The notes: generated from the letters alone by a model not told the origin. A stretch of DNA of 64,000 nt from Stackebrandtia endophytica (GCF_006716355.1 NZ_VFOW01000001.1:5270001-5334000); one strand, 5' to 3'. Shown: positions 41,578-51,668, numbered from the stretch's first letter. Made by a program: numbers and translations.

Positions 41578-42606
41578 ATGACGCAGTACGGTGTGCCGAG
41601 CGAGGCTCACATTCCGGTTTTTCGTGACCGGGTGTGTGAGTTGTTGGCGCCCGCGTTGTCCCACGACGGGGCGATCTGCGTCGATGCCACCCTGGGGGCT
41701 GGCGGTCATTCCGAAGCGCTGTTGTCGCAGCATCCACAGTTGACTGTCCTCGGTGTCGACCGTGACACCGACGCCCTCGACCTGGCCTCCAAGCGGTTGG
41801 ATCGGTTCGGTGATCGGTTTGTCCCGGTGCACGCCGTCTACGACCAGGTGGAACAGGTCCTCGCCGACCGGGACATCCCGGCGATCGACGGCATCCTGTT
41901 CGATCTGGGGGTCTCGTCGATGCAACTGGACGTCGCCGATCGCGGATTCGCATACGCGCAGGACGCGCCGCTCGACATGCGCATGGACCAGACCACCGGT
42001 CGCACCGCCGAGGAGATCGTCAACGAGTACGACGAACGCGAGCTGTCGCGAATCCTGAAGATCTACGGCGAGGAACGTTTCGCCTCCCGTATCGCCAAGG
42101 CGATCGTCAAGCAGCGTAAGACGAGCCCGATCAGTTCCAGCGGACAGTTGGTGGATCTGGTACGCAACGCGGTTCCGGCGGCGGCCAGACGGCGCGGCGG
42201 CAACCCCGCCAAGCGGACCTTCCAGGCACTGCGCATCGAGGTCAACGCCGAACTCGAGGTGCTGCGTCGGGCGATACCGGCCGCGTTGGACGCGCTGGCG
42301 TCGGGTGGACGCATCGTGGTGCTGTCCTACCACTCGCTGGAGGACCGCATCGTCAAACGAGAGTTGGCAGCCAGGACCACCTCGTCGGCGCCCCCCGGGT
42401 TGCCGATCGACATACCCGGAACGGGTCCCACGATGCGACTGATCTCCAAGGGCGCGCAACCGCCCAGTGAAGCCGAGATCGCCGCCAATCCCCGGGCCGC
42501 GTCCGCGAAACTGCGGGCGGCCGAAGTACTACCGACCGATACGGATCATAACGACGCACCACGCACAGTCCAGGATCGACGTTCTCTTGGGGAGGATGCA
42601 TCATGA
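41578..42606 (+). CDS. rsmH: 16S rRNA (cytosine(1402)-N(4))-methyltransferase
   Basis: 342 residues. SAM motif DATLGAGGHSEALL, GILFDLGVSSMQLD, RTAEEIVNEYDE, and the C-terminal YHSLEDRIVK. Methylates N4 of C1402 in the ribosomal P site. Start ATG at 41578 with GAGGGG upstream. The end overlaps the ftsL-like start by 4 bp (ATGA). Standard second gene of the dcw cluster. Confidence 0.96.
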   Translation: MTQYGVPSEAHIPVFRDRVCELLAPALSHDGAICVDATLGAGGHSEALLSQHPQLTVLGVDRDTDALDLASKRLDRFGDRFVPVHAVYDQVEQVLADRDIPAIDGILFDLGVSSMQLDVADRGFAYAQDAPLDMRMDQTTGRTAEEIVNEYDERELSRILKIYGEERFASRIAKAIVKQRKTSPISSSGQLVDLVRNAVPAAARRRGGNPAKRTFQALRIEVNAELEVLRRAIPAALDALASGGRIVVLSYHSLEDRIVKRELAARTTSSAPPGLPIDIPGTGPTMRLISKGAQPPSEAEIAANPRAASAKLRAAEVLPTDTDHNDAPRTVQDRRSLGEDAS

Positions 42607-43184
42607 ACCAGGCCAGTAAAGGACGCCGTGTCTCCCGCTCCCCACACATCGACACGGATGAAATCATCAAGAGCGCTCGCCGTCGAGCGCGTGCCGCCGA
42701 CTCACGCAAGCGTGCGTTGTTGGCAGACCGAGCCACCCCGGCGACCGACGGTGGCCTCGCGCTGCAACCGGCCCTGGCGCCCGAGCCGTCGGTGGTGGAA
42801 CGACCCGCGCGGCCGGAACCGGTCGCGCCCAAGCGACGTCCGGCTCGGCAACCGCGGAAGGTCGCGCCACCGGAGCCGGTCGTCACGGCCCGTGCGCCGT
42901 TCGTGTTCGCCATCATCGGGTTGATCGCCGCCGGCATCGTCGGCCTTCTGGTGCTCAACACCGCGATCAACGAGAACGCGTTCACTCTGCAGGACCTGCG
43001 GCAGAACCAGGCCGTGTTGGACGCGTCGGAACAGAAGCTGACCGACGAGTTGGCGGACCTGTCGGCTCCGGGCAACCTGGCCGCGGCGGCCGAGCGGCTC
43101 GGCCTGGTCGACGCCGAGGACATCACCTACTTGCGTCTGCCCGATGGTAAGGAACTCGCCATGCCCATGCCGGGTGGTAACTGA
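42603..43184 (+). CDS. ftsL: FtsL-like cell-division protein
   Basis: 193 residues in the canonical ftsL position between rsmH and ftsI, with a 4-bp overlap to rsmH. Long basic cytoplasmic N-terminus (1-98, Arg/Pro rich), one membrane helix (99-119), then an extracytoplasmic coiled coil (LQDLRQNQAVLDASEQKLTDELADL) and a conserved ERLGLVDAEDITYLRLPDG end. FtsL works with FtsB and FtsQ to activate FtsWI at the septum. The sequence itself is weakly conserved; the call rests on topology and position. Confidence 0.85.
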   Translation: MNQASKGRRVSRSPHIDTDEIIKSARRRARAADSRKRALLADRATPATDGGLALQPALAPEPSVVERPARPEPVAPKRRPARQPRKVAPPEPVVTARAPFVFAIIGLIAAGIVGLLVLNTAINENAFTLQDLRQNQAVLDASEQKLTDELADLSAPGNLAAAAERLGLVDAEDITYLRLPDGKELAMPMPGGN

Positions 43185-43186
43185 CG

Positions 43187-45289
43187 GTGGCTGACAGCTC
43201 TAACAAAGACCGAGACCGCCGCCGCGCCGGTTCCGACCGAGGAATCGGCGCGGCGCGGCGCTATAACCCACGCGGACAGTCGGTTCGCGACTCCGGCGGC
43301 GACGACCATCGGCGGCGGGTCGCCAACCGACGCAGCGAGCGTGACGCGTTCCGTCCGGCCCTGAGGCTGGTGGAAGGCGGCGCGGCGAAACAGCCGACGC
43401 GTCGCACCGCTGCGGCGCGGGAACGCACCCGCCGCAAGGTCGCCGCCGCTCCGGTGCCGCCGTCGCAGGCCCGCTCCACCCGGGTTCGGCAGGCGCAACG
43501 GTCCCGGCCCCCTCGAGGCGGGCCCTCGCAGCGTCGAGTCATCAAACGTCGTCTGCCACGCATCGGCAATCCCAAGCGACGGTTGCGCATCGGAACGGCG
43601 ATGATCCTTCTGGTGTTCATTCTGGTCGGTGGGCGCCTGGTGCAGCTGCAGGTCACCGACGCCGCCGCCTACGCCGCCGATGCGTTGGGGCAGCGCCTGC
43701 AAGAGGAGATGATTCCCGGTTCCCGAGGCGCGATCGTCGACCGCAACGGCAACCTGTTGGCGTTCAGCGCCGCCGCACGCTACATCTTCGCCGATCCCAC
43801 CGACATCAAGGACGAGGATCGTGAGTCGGTGGCGCAGCTGCTCGCCCCGTTGCTGGGCATGCCGGCCTCGACCATCTTGGACAAGATCTCCAACCGGACA
43901 CGTGAGGACGGCAGCCAGTCCACCTTCGAGTATCTGGCCCGTGGCGTCGACATATCGGTCGGCGACACCATCACCGAGCTGAACATCCCCGGCATCCATG
44001 TCGCCTATGACGAGCGCCGTGAGGTGCCCGGTCACGACCTGGCGGCCAACATCATCGGGTTCACCGGCACCGACACCGTGGGGCTGGCCGGTCTGGAGTC
44101 CTCCTGCGACAAGATCTTGGAGGGGGTCAACGGTGAGCGAACCTACGAACAGAGCGCCAGTGGCCAGCAGATCCCCGGCGGGTTCTATCGCGAGGAACCG
44201 GCGCAACCGGGTTCGGATGTGCAGCTGACGCTGGATTCCGACCTGCAGTACCAGGTACAGCGGATCCTCTCGGAGACGGTCAACGCCCGGGACGGCAAGT
44301 ACGGTGCGGCGATCGTGATGGATTCGGCCACCGGTGAGGTTCTGGCGATGGCCAGTTCCCCCGGATACGACGCGGCCGACCCGCTCGACTACGACTCGCA
44401 GCGGTGGATCGACTGGGGTTCCTCCGCCGTGGTCGACCCCGGTTCCAGCCACAAGGCACTGGTGGTCGGTGCGGCGCTGGAGGAGGGCATCATCGAACGG
44501 GATTCGCTCCTGACGGTGGCGCCGACCATCGTCAAGGGCGATGTGACCTTTGAGGATAGTCACTATCATCCCGAGACGCCGATGACGGTCGCGGGCATCC
44601 TCGCGCATTCCTCCAATGTGGGCACCATCATGATGGCCGACGAGCTGGGTGCCCAAACCGTGTACGAGTACCAGCAGCTGTTCGGTTTGGGGCAGCCCAC
44701 GGGAATCGGGATCGCCGCCGAGGCCTCCGGACTGGTCCAACCACCGGCGAATTGGAGCGGAACGAGCTACGGGTCGATCCCGATCGGACACGGCGTCACG
44801 GTGACCCCGCTTCAGATGGCCGCCGGATATGCGGCGATCGCCAACGACGGTGTCTACAATCAACCAACCCTCGTCAAGTCGATCGTGGACCCGGACGGTA
44901 CCTCCAAGCCCTACGGTGACCCGCAATCCCACCGGGTGTTCTCGTCGCAGACGGCCAAGGACCTGCAGTACCTGTTGCAGGCCCCTGTCTCGGTTCCCGA
45001 CGGCACCGGTGCCGACGCGGCTCTGGACAACTACCTGGTCGCCGGCAAGACCGGGACCGGCCTGTTGGTCGAAGACGGTGAGTACGCTCCCGGTGAGGTC
45101 GCCAACTTCGTGGGGTTTGCGCCGGCGGACAACCCGCGCTACACCGTCGCGGTGTTCGCCTACACGCCCGGTGGCGGCGGTGGAACCGTGACCGGAGAGG
45201 CGTTCGGGGACATCATGGAGTTCACACTGGGGCACTACCGGGTTCCCCCATCGGGCACCGAACCCACGCAGTTCGCCGTATACGGCTGA
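43187..45289 (+). CDS. ftsI: Septal peptidoglycan transpeptidase FtsI (PBP3)
   Basis: 700 residues, GTG start 2 bp after ftsL. A long Arg-rich cytoplasmic N-terminus (~130 residues), membrane helix about 136-156, dimerisation domain, and transpeptidase domain with SxxK at S420-K423 (SSHK; His instead of the usual Phe), SSN at 475-477 and KTG at 621-623. Cross-links septal wall with FtsW. The basic N-terminus is longer than in E. coli FtsI, as in other actinomycetes. It ends 6 bp before a convergent gene; murE does not follow, so the dcw cluster is interrupted here. Confidence 0.94.
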   Translation: MADSSNKDRDRRRAGSDRGIGAARRYNPRGQSVRDSGGDDHRRRVANRRSERDAFRPALRLVEGGAAKQPTRRTAAARERTRRKVAAAPVPPSQARSTRVRQAQRSRPPRGGPSQRRVIKRRLPRIGNPKRRLRIGTAMILLVFILVGGRLVQLQVTDAAAYAADALGQRLQEEMIPGSRGAIVDRNGNLLAFSAAARYIFADPTDIKDEDRESVAQLLAPLLGMPASTILDKISNRTREDGSQSTFEYLARGVDISVGDTITELNIPGIHVAYDERREVPGHDLAANIIGFTGTDTVGLAGLESSCDKILEGVNGERTYEQSASGQQIPGGFYREEPAQPGSDVQLTLDSDLQYQVQRILSETVNARDGKYGAAIVMDSATGEVLAMASSPGYDAADPLDYDSQRWIDWGSSAVVDPGSSHKALVVGAALEEGIIERDSLLTVAPTIVKGDVTFEDSHYHPETPMTVAGILAHSSNVGTIMMADELGAQTVYEYQQLFGLGQPTGIGIAAEASGLVQPPANWSGTSYGSIPIGHGVTVTPLQMAAGYAAIANDGVYNQPTLVKSIVDPDGTSKPYGDPQSHRVFSSQTAKDLQYLLQAPVSVPDGTGADAALDNYLVAGKTGTGLLVEDGEYAPGEVANFVGFAPADNPRYTVAVFAYTPGGGGGTVTGEAFGDIMEFTLGHYRVPPSGTEPTQFAVYG

Positions 45290-45295
45290 CTCCGG

Positions 45296-45616
45296 TCAGT
45301 CCTCCCAGCGGGAGTCGGGCAACGTCGCGCCGGCCAGATCGGCCAGCGCGACGTCGACTTCGGACCGGGTGAGTGCGTATCGTGCCGGATAGTCGACGGC
45401 CTGCCCGCCGACGGTCAGATCCACGGTGGCTCCATCGTCCAGTCGGTCGGCGTCGGTGGTGATCGCGTTGACGACCCGCCGAGGGCCGGTGGCGGTCACG
45501 ATGAACCGTTCAGGGCCACCACCGACCATGACCTCCCAGGACGCCACCCGTGTCGCGGCGAGCGTGTGAGTCGATCCGTCCAGGCGGGTGACATCGGCGG
45601 CGAAATCCGGATTCAT
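45296..45616 (-). CDS. Small hypothetical protein, possibly Imm1-like
   Basis: 106 residues, soluble, no signal. The C-terminal part (VDYPARYALTRSEVDVALADLAGATLPDSRWED) resembles the end of Imm1-type immunity proteins of actinomycetes, where a conserved acidic segment and helix precede a W near the end. The rest is beta-rich. The resemblance is weak, and no toxin gene is adjacent. Convergent with ftsI and 9 bp from the MFS stop. Confidence 0.5.
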   Translation of the reverse strand: MNPDFAADVTRLDGSTHTLAATRVASWEVMVGGGPERFIVTATGPRRVVNAITTDADRLDDGATVDLTVGGQAVDYPARYALTRSEVDVALADLAGATLPDSRWED

Positions 45617-45625
45617 GCCTTGAGA

Positions 45626-47101
45626 CTAGGAGACCGGTTGCTCGGTTTCTGCCTGCGCTGGCTCGGCCCCGCGCGTGGTGAGCAGCGTGGCGGCCAGGAT
45701 CACCGCCACGCCGATCATGCCGGCGGCGATCAGAAACCCGAGGCGATACCCGCTGACCGCTGCGAACGCCGCCTCACCGCCGTCGGCCGACACCGCGTCG
45801 GTGCGTGCGGCGGCCACCGTGGTCAACACGGCCAGCCCGACCGCGCCGCCGACCTGTTGGGTGGTGCTGAACAGTCCCGACGCCGTCCCGGCGTCGTTGT
45901 CGGGAACAGCGGACATGCCCAGACTCATCAACGCGGGCATGGTGATGGAGAAACCGAACGCCAGCATGATCATCGAGGGCAACATCGAGGTCAGGTAGTC
46001 GCCGGCGACACTGATGCGGGTGAACAGGAGAAACCCGATCAGCAGGATCGGCAACCCGGTCAACACGATGGCGCGTGCGGGGAACCTTGCCAACAGTCGG
46101 GGCACCAACCACAGTGACACCACCGCGATGACCGTCGGTGCGGGCAGGAACGCGATACCGGCTTCGAACGGCCCGTAGTGCCACACCTGCTGCAACTGCA
46201 ACACCGTGAAGAACAGGAACGCGAACAGTCCGCCCGTCATCAGTGCCTGCACGAGATTGGCGGCCACCACATTGGGAGCGCGCCAGACCCGTGCCGGAAT
46301 CAACGGGGTGGCGGCGCGAGCCTGCCGCCACCCGAATCCGGCCAGGGCACCGAATGTGACGGCGGAGCCGACCAGGGTCGCCGACACCGGTTGAGTCGGG
46401 ATCCCGATGAGCGTGTAGACGCCGGTCATGATGGCGACGGTCGCCAACACCGCGCCCAACGCGTCGATACCCGCGGACCATCCCTGGCCACGATCCCGGG
46501 GCAGCAACCGGAAGGCGAACGCGAGCACCAGGCCGCCGAGCGGAAGGTTGATGAGGAATATCCACTGCCAGGACAACCAGTGGGTGATCATCCCGCCCAC
46601 CACCAGACCGAGCGCGCTCCCGCCGGCGGAAGCGAACCCGAACACCCCGATCGCGCGCGCCCGATCCCTCGGATCGACGAACACCGCGACGACCATGCCC
46701 AACAGACCGGCGGCGGTGACGGCTCCGCCGATTCCCTGGACGAATCGTGCCACCAGCAGGACCGACTGGTTCTCGGCCAGCCCGCACCACAGCGAGGCGA
46801 GGACGAACAGCGACAGGCCGGTGAGGAAGACCCTGCGTCGGCTGATGAGATCACCGAGTCGACCGGCAAGCAGCAGCAGACCACCGAACGGCACGACATA
46901 CGCGTTCACCGTCCACACCAGATCCGCGGCCGAGAACCCCAGATCGTCCTGGATGTCGGGAAGTGCGATGTTGACGATGTTCTGCTCGAGCACGATCAGG
47001 ACCTGCGCGGCACACAGCACCAGGACCGTCGACCATTGTCGACGACGGGACGGTGACACCGACGGGGGCCGCGGCGCCGCCGGGGAATGAGTTGGGGACA
47101 T
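45626..47101 (-). CDS. MFS drug exporter, DHA2 type (14 helices)
   Basis: 491 residues from the ATG at 47101 (GGAGA upstream). DHA2 signatures: VLIVLEQNIVNIALPDIQDDLGF in helix 1, motif A GRLGDLISRRRVF, and the long 14-helix length. Proton-driven efflux of drugs or metabolites. Divergent from an HxlR regulator across a 190-bp promoter region, a common arrangement for inducible exporters. Confidence 0.92.
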   Translation of the reverse strand: MSPTHSPAAPRPPSVSPSRRRQWSTVLVLCAAQVLIVLEQNIVNIALPDIQDDLGFSAADLVWTVNAYVVPFGGLLLLAGRLGDLISRRRVFLTGLSLFVLASLWCGLAENQSVLLVARFVQGIGGAVTAAGLLGMVVAVFVDPRDRARAIGVFGFASAGGSALGLVVGGMITHWLSWQWIFLINLPLGGLVLAFAFRLLPRDRGQGWSAGIDALGAVLATVAIMTGVYTLIGIPTQPVSATLVGSAVTFGALAGFGWRQARAATPLIPARVWRAPNVVAANLVQALMTGGLFAFLFFTVLQLQQVWHYGPFEAGIAFLPAPTVIAVVSLWLVPRLLARFPARAIVLTGLPILLIGFLLFTRISVAGDYLTSMLPSMIMLAFGFSITMPALMSLGMSAVPDNDAGTASGLFSTTQQVGGAVGLAVLTTVAAARTDAVSADGGEAAFAAVSGYRLGFLIAAGMIGVAVILAATLLTTRGAEPAQAETEQPVS

Positions 47102-47291
47102 GATGGGTTCTCCACAGATTGGTGAATGGGTCCGTGCTCGAGCCAGCATGTGCCGTGATCGCCGCGGTCGACAGAGGGAAAATCGGTGTTCCCGAGGGCA
47201 CCGCCGTGTTCCTCACCAGGTAGCGGACACGGTGCGGCCACTGTGTTTTGCGACACGGTGAGGGCTGACACCTCGATGAAGGGGAGAAGAC

Positions 47292-47660
47292 ATGTCGGTA
47301 GACGAGGCGACGGCGCAGTCGCAGGCGTGCCCGATCGTTCAGGTGATCGACCGCGTCGCCGGAAAATGGTCCGTCGCCATCCTGGCCGCCACCCTGTCGG
47401 AACCGGTCCGCTACACCGAGTTGGAACAGGCGATGCCCGGCATCAGTCGCCGCATGCTGACCCTGACGCTGCGAAACCTGGAACGCGACGGCCTATTGAC
47501 CCGCACGGTCTACCCGACGATCCCTCCCCGCGTCGAGTACCTGGCCACCGACAGCGCGCGGGAACTGTTCACGCACCTGGATGGACTCACCGATTGGGCC
47601 AGACGTCACCAACCCGACATCATCCAAGCCGTCGAGGAGTTCACCGCTTCGCAGCAGTGA
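47292..47660 (+). CDS. HxlR-family transcriptional regulator
   Basis: 122 residues. CPIVQVIDRVAGKWSVAILAATL and EQAMPGISRRMLTLTLRNLERDGLL are the family core. A Cys at position 13 sits just before the first helix, the place of redox-sensing cysteines in some members. Divergent from the MFS exporter and probably its repressor; an imperfect repeat CACTGTG/CACGGTG (47239-47260) lies in front of the gene. Confidence 0.9.
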   Translation: MSVDEATAQSQACPIVQVIDRVAGKWSVAILAATLSEPVRYTELEQAMPGISRRMLTLTLRNLERDGLLTRTVYPTIPPRVEYLATDSARELFTHLDGLTDWARRHQPDIIQAVEEFTASQQ

Positions 47661-47669
47661 CAAGCGGGT

Positions 47670-48206
47670 TCAGGACCGGCGCATCGCCGACCGCAGCCTC
47701 ACCCACAGCGGATCGGCCTCGCTCAATCCCGACACCAACCGAATGACCCCACCCATTTGGCCGACGCCGCAAGCCAGGCTCAACAGCCCCAGGACACCGA
47801 TGACCAACCCGAGGCCGGCGGTGGGATCGCGGAACAGCCACGCGACCCCCGCGATTCCGAACAGGAACACGAAGGTCGCCGTCGTGATACGCGCTAGTAC
47901 CGGCGGCTCGGTATTGACCGTGCGAGCTTGCACCCACCCGGCGGCCACCCTCGGGCGATGTCCGAGAACATACGGCGCGCGAAGCCACCACGCGGCGGCC
48001 CGGACCAGGTCACGGCCACTGCGCCACAACATCCACAACACGACCGAGCCTCCGATCGCCAACACCCAGAAGACGGCCGTGATCAAGATGTCCGACGGCA
48101 ACACCCGAACACCGGGTGACAGCATCGCCGTGATCATTCCACCGCCGACGAACCACCCGAAGACCGCCGACACATAGGCGCCCACCCCAACCACCACCGC
48201 GACCAC
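47670..48206 (-). CDS. Membrane protein, probably frame-disrupted at its 5' end
   Basis: 178 residues from GTG at 48206. Four membrane helices (VAVVVGVGAYVSAVFGWFV, ITAVFWVLAIGGSVVLWML, ITTATFVFLFGIAGVAWLF, GLVIGVLGLLSLACGVG). There is no ribosome-binding site, and a stop lies immediately upstream in frame. The preceding 63-residue frame (48134-48325) supplies a helical N-terminus ending in LRADYERW that would join naturally to the first membrane helix, so a single-base frameshift near 48210, real or from sequencing, is likely. Confidence 0.6.
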   Translation of the reverse strand: MVAVVVGVGAYVSAVFGWFVGGGMITAMLSPGVRVLPSDILITAVFWVLAIGGSVVLWMLWRSGRDLVRAAAWWLRAPYVLGHRPRVAAGWVQARTVNTEPPVLARITTATFVFLFGIAGVAWLFRDPTAGLGLVIGVLGLLSLACGVGQMGGVIRLVSGLSEADPLWVRLRSAMRRS

Positions 48207-48325
48207 CGTTCATAATCGGCGCGCAGCGTCGAGGCGGCTCGATCGGCATCGGTGAGGTCGGCCGCAGCACTGTCCGCGGTCGCCAGCCACCCACGTGAAT
48301 CGGCCGAGATCAATGCGAATGCCAT
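48134..48325 (-). CDS. Short frame, likely N-terminal piece of the adjacent membrane protein
   Basis: 63 residues. The first 41 (MAFALISADSRGWLATADS to DYERW) are a soluble amphipathic start; after that the frame turns into Trp/Ser/Arg-rich sequence without protein character, while the alternative frame gives membrane helices. It starts 9 bp after the stop of the upstream membrane-protein gene, so it is in an operon. Confidence 0.45.
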   Translation of the reverse strand: MAFALISADSRGWLATADSAAADLTDADRAASTLRADYERWSRWWLGWAPMCRRSSGGSSAVE

Positions 48326-48334
48326 GGAAGCAGG

Positions 48335-49192
48335 CTACGACTTCGGGAGAACATCCGACACGTCGATCTCCCCGTCGTAGAACGTCCACACCAGCCAGGC
48401 CACCGGTGACATCGTGCGCGCCTGCGCGATCGTTTCCGCGTTGACCCCTGACTTCGCCAGCCGGTTCAGGCGTTCGGTCCACTCCCCGAGGACCACGTCG
48501 GGCGGGCCGCTCGACGTCTCGGCCAGGCGTACCGCAGTGCGGCGCAGATGCCGCATGGTCGCCACCGCGTCTCGTGAGTCCGGTCGAGGATCGTCACTTC
48601 TCCTGCGCCGCAACCTATTCAGCCGCCAGCCCAACACGACCAAGGTCACGAACACCACCAGCGTCAGACGCAGCCAGAGGCCGACCTGCTCCGCTGAGAA
48701 GCCCCTTGAGTCCTCGGTTCCGACCAGCAGACGAAACACCAGCAAACCGGCCACCATGACCGCGACGGGCACCGTCGCGACGGTGCCATACCGGGCTGCC
48801 TTCCCCCGCGGCACCGGCAGGAACAGGACCACGAGCAACAACGGTATTGCGATGGCTGCGGCGGGAACGGCCACCGCCATGGCCTGATCGGCGGAGGTGG
48901 ACGCGTTACGCCGGCCCGGTGGGCCCAAGGCGACCGCGGCCATCGAAGCCGCAACCAGACCGGAGGTCAGCAGGATCCCCCAGACCACTATCCACACCCG
49001 AGCCGGTGCCGATCTGCCGGCGACGGGAACCGTTGGCGCCGCCAGGTGACTTCGTCGACCACGGTGCAGTCCCATCAGCTGCGGGAACAATGCGCGCCGG
49101 GTGTCGCGGTCGGGTCGGATGACCCGCGCCGCCGCTCGGGCCACGGTGATCACGTCACGGTCGTCGCCGTCGAGGTGGACGATTTCTCTCAC
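48335..49192 (-). CDS. Four-helix membrane protein with cytoplasmic C-terminal domain
   Basis: 285 residues from the GTG at 49192, preceded by GAGG. N-terminal ~55 residues basic and soluble (VREIVHLDGDDRDVITVARA), then four hydrophobic helices between about residues 65 and 190, then ~95 residues cytoplasmic (RHLRRTAVRLAETSSGPPDVV to DVLPKS). Not a recognised family. It heads the leftward membrane-protein operon. Confidence 0.62.
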   Translation of the reverse strand: MREIVHLDGDDRDVITVARAAARVIRPDRDTRRALFPQLMGLHRGRRSHLAAPTVPVAGRSAPARVWIVVWGILLTSGLVAASMAAVALGPPGRRNASTSADQAMAVAVPAAAIAIPLLLVVLFLPVPRGKAARYGTVATVPVAVMVAGLLVFRLLVGTEDSRGFSAEQVGLWLRLTLVVFVTLVVLGWRLNRLRRRRSDDPRPDSRDAVATMRHLRRTAVRLAETSSGPPDVVLGEWTERLNRLAKSGVNAETIAQARTMSPVAWLVWTFYDGEIDVSDVLPKS

Positions 49193-49340
49193 CTGCCACC
49201 TCGTCCCTGCGTGTCGTGTCGTCGCTTGCGTCCAAGGCCATTGTGACCAACAGGTCAAGACCGGAAACACTCGCCCGGTGGACATGTCGGTGGCCGATAC
49301 CGTCACGCATCGCGACGGCACCGGCCACATGGGGGTTGCT

Positions 49341-51668
49341 CTAAGCCAATCCCGCCCGGCGCAAGGCATCGGCCATGGCGCCCTGCGGTTCCGTGCGTCG
49401 GCCGTTCGACTGCCCACCTCGCTGCTGGTCGCGTCCCTTGCGGCGCTGATTACCCGGTTGGCGATCCCGGTCGCGTTCCGGACGAGCCGGCTTGTTCGGT
49501 TCGTCGTCCAGTCGCATCGTCAGCGAAATGCGTTTACGAGCCTCATCGACCTCGACGACCCGCACCTTCACTATGTCGCCCGGCTTGGCGACCTCCCGCG
49601 GATCGGCCACGAACCGGTTCGACATCGCCGAAATGTGCACCAACCCGTCCTGGTGGACACCCACATCCACGAACGCACCGAACGCCGCGACATTGGTGAC
49701 GGTGCCCTCCAGGACCATCCCCGGCGACAGGTCGGAGAGTTTCTCGACCCCCTCGGCGAATTCGGCGGTCTTGAAGCCGGGCCGCGGGTCTCGACCCGGT
49801 TTCTCCAATTCCGACAGAATGTCGGTGACGGTGGGAAGCCCGAAGGTGTCGTCAACGAAATCGCTCGGCTTCAGCTTGGTCAACACCGCGGTGTTACCGA
49901 TGAGACCGTCGACCTCGCTGCCGGTCGCCGAAGCGATCCGGCGTACCACCGGGTAGGCCTCCGGGTGAACACTCGAACCGTCCAGCGGGTCGTCACCGCC
50001 GCGAATCCGCAGGAAGCCCGCGCACTGCTCGAACGCCTTCGGCCCCAACCGGGGAACCTCACGCAGTCCCTTCCGCGAGCTGAACGCTCCCACCGAATCG
50101 CGGTGCGAGACGATGTTGTCGGCCAAACTCTGACTGATACCCGACACCCGGGCCAGCAGTGGAGCCGACGCCGTGTTGAGGTCCACGCCCACCGCGTTCA
50201 CACAGTCCTCGACGACCGCGTCCAGACTGCGAGACAGCTTCGCCTCGGCCAGGTCGTGCTGGTACTGACCCACCCCGATCGACTTCGGGTCGATCTTCAC
50301 CAACTCCGCCAACGGATCCTGTAGCCGACGCGCGATCGAGACGGCACCACGGATCGACACGTCCAGATCCGGCAACTCCCGCGACGCGAACGCCGAAGCC
50401 GAATACACCGACGCCCCCGCCTCCGACACCATGACCTTCGTCAGTTTGGAGTCCTTGACCAGGTTCACCAACTCGCCGGCGAGCTTATCGGTCTCCCGCG
50501 ACGCGGTTCCGTTCCCGATGGCCACCAGTTCCACCTTGTGACGGGCGACCAGCGCACCCAGCGTCGCCAGCGCCTCATCCCACCGCCCCTGCGGCTTATG
50601 CGGGTAGATGGTGGCGGTGTCGACGACCTTTCCGGTGGCGTCAACGACCGCTACCTTCACCCCGGTGCGGAAACCGGGGTCCAGTCCCATGGTCGCGCGA
50701 GTGCCGGCCGGTGCCGCCAACAACAGGTCACGCAGGTTGGACGCGAAGACGTCGACGGCGGCCTCCTCAGCGGCCTGCCACAACCTGACGCGGGTGTCCA
50801 CTGCCAGACCGGTGGAAATCCGGGTGCGCCACGACCACCGCACCGAGTCCATCAGCCACCGGTCGGCCGGGCGACCCTGATCGGCGACACCGAAGTTCGC
50901 GGCGATCTCACGCTCATACTCGTTCGGACCGACCTCATCGGTTTCGCCGGCACCCAACGCCAGCTGGAGGATCTCCTCCTTCTCGCCCCGGAACAGGGCG
51001 AGAATCCGGTGACTGGGCAGCTTCCCGTAGGGCTCGCTGAAGTCGAAGTAATCGGAGTACTTGGCGCCCTCGGTCTCCTTGCCCTCCCGCACCGTCGACC
51101 GCAGATCACCGCTGGTCCACATGCGCTCACGCAGGCTTCCGAGCAGGTCGGCGTCCTCGGCGAACCGCTCCGACAGGATCGCCCGGGCACCGGCCAGTGC
51201 GGCCGCGGCGTCGGCGACCTCCTTCTCGGTGTCGACGAACTCGGCGGCGGTCGCCTCGGGCGCGAGGGTGGGGTCGGCCAACAGGCGGTCGGCCAACGGC
51301 TCCAGGCCCGCCTCCCGGGCGATCTGGGCCTTGGTGCGCCGCTTGGGCTTGTACGGCAGGTAGAGGTCCTCCAGCCGTGCCTTCGTGTCGGCGGCCAGGA
51401 TCTGGGTCCGCAACTCGTCGGTGAGCTTGCCCTGTTCGTTGATCGAATCGAGGATCGCGGCGCGCCGTTCGGACAACTCACGGAGATACCGCAGCCGTTC
51501 GTCCACAGTGCGCAACTGGGTGTCGTCCAGAGTGCCGGTGGCCTCCTTGCGGTACCGCGCGATGAACGGCACCGTGGCGCCGCCATCCAGCAGTTCCACG
51601 GCCGCGCGGACCTGATGGTCGGCCACACCCAGTTCACGGGCGATCAACTGATGGATCTCGGTTGTCAT
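49341..51668 (-). CDS. tex: Tex family RNA-binding transcription accessory protein
   Basis: 775 residues. In order: Tex N-terminal helical domain ([21 protein letters not shown]), a YqgF/RNase H-like domain ([18 protein letters not shown]), a helix-hairpin-helix region ([17 protein letters not shown]), and an S1 RNA-binding domain near the C-terminus ([26 protein letters not shown]). A basic Arg/Gln-rich tail follows. Start ATG at 51668 with GAGGGG upstream. Binds nucleic acid and associates with transcription; a housekeeping gene. Confidence 0.95.
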   Translation of the reverse strand: MTTEIHQLIARELGVADHQVRAAVELLDGGATVPFIARYRKEATGTLDDTQLRTVDERLRYLRELSERRAAILDSINEQGKLTDELRTQILAADTKARLEDLYLPYKPKRRTKAQIAREAGLEPLADRLLADPTLAPEATAAEFVDTEKEVADAAAALAGARAILSERFAEDADLLGSLRERMWTSGDLRSTVREGKETEGAKYSDYFDFSEPYGKLPSHRILALFRGEKEEILQLALGAGETDEVGPNEYEREIAANFGVADQGRPADRWLMDSVRWSWRTRISTGLAVDTRVRLWQAAEEAAVDVFASNLRDLLLAAPAGTRATMGLDPGFRTGVKVAVVDATGKVVDTATIYPHKPQGRWDEALATLGALVARHKVELVAIGNGTASRETDKLAGELVNLVKDSKLTKVMVSEAGASVYSASAFASRELPDLDVSIRGAVSIARRLQDPLAELVKIDPKSIGVGQYQHDLAEAKLSRSLDAVVEDCVNAVGVDLNTASAPLLARVSGISQSLADNIVSHRDSVGAFSSRKGLREVPRLGPKAFEQCAGFLRIRGGDDPLDGSSVHPEAYPVVRRIASATGSEVDGLIGNTAVLTKLKPSDFVDDTFGLPTVTDILSELEKPGRDPRPGFKTAEFAEGVEKLSDLSPGMVLEGTVTNVAAFGAFVDVGVHQDGLVHISAMSNRFVADPREVAKPGDIVKVRVVEVDEARKRISLTMRLDDEPNKPARPERDRDRQPGNQRRKGRDQQRGGQSNGRRTEPQGAMADALRRAGLA

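Noticed and set aside
43127-45235. 702-residue open frame on the minus strand opposite ftsI
   Set aside because: Shadow of ftsI, whose SxxK, SxN and KTG motifs are all in the plus frame.
47239-47260. Operator for the second HxlR regulator
   Set aside because: Arms CACTGTG and CACGGTG are short and imperfect; mentioned with the gene but not strong enough for its own entry.
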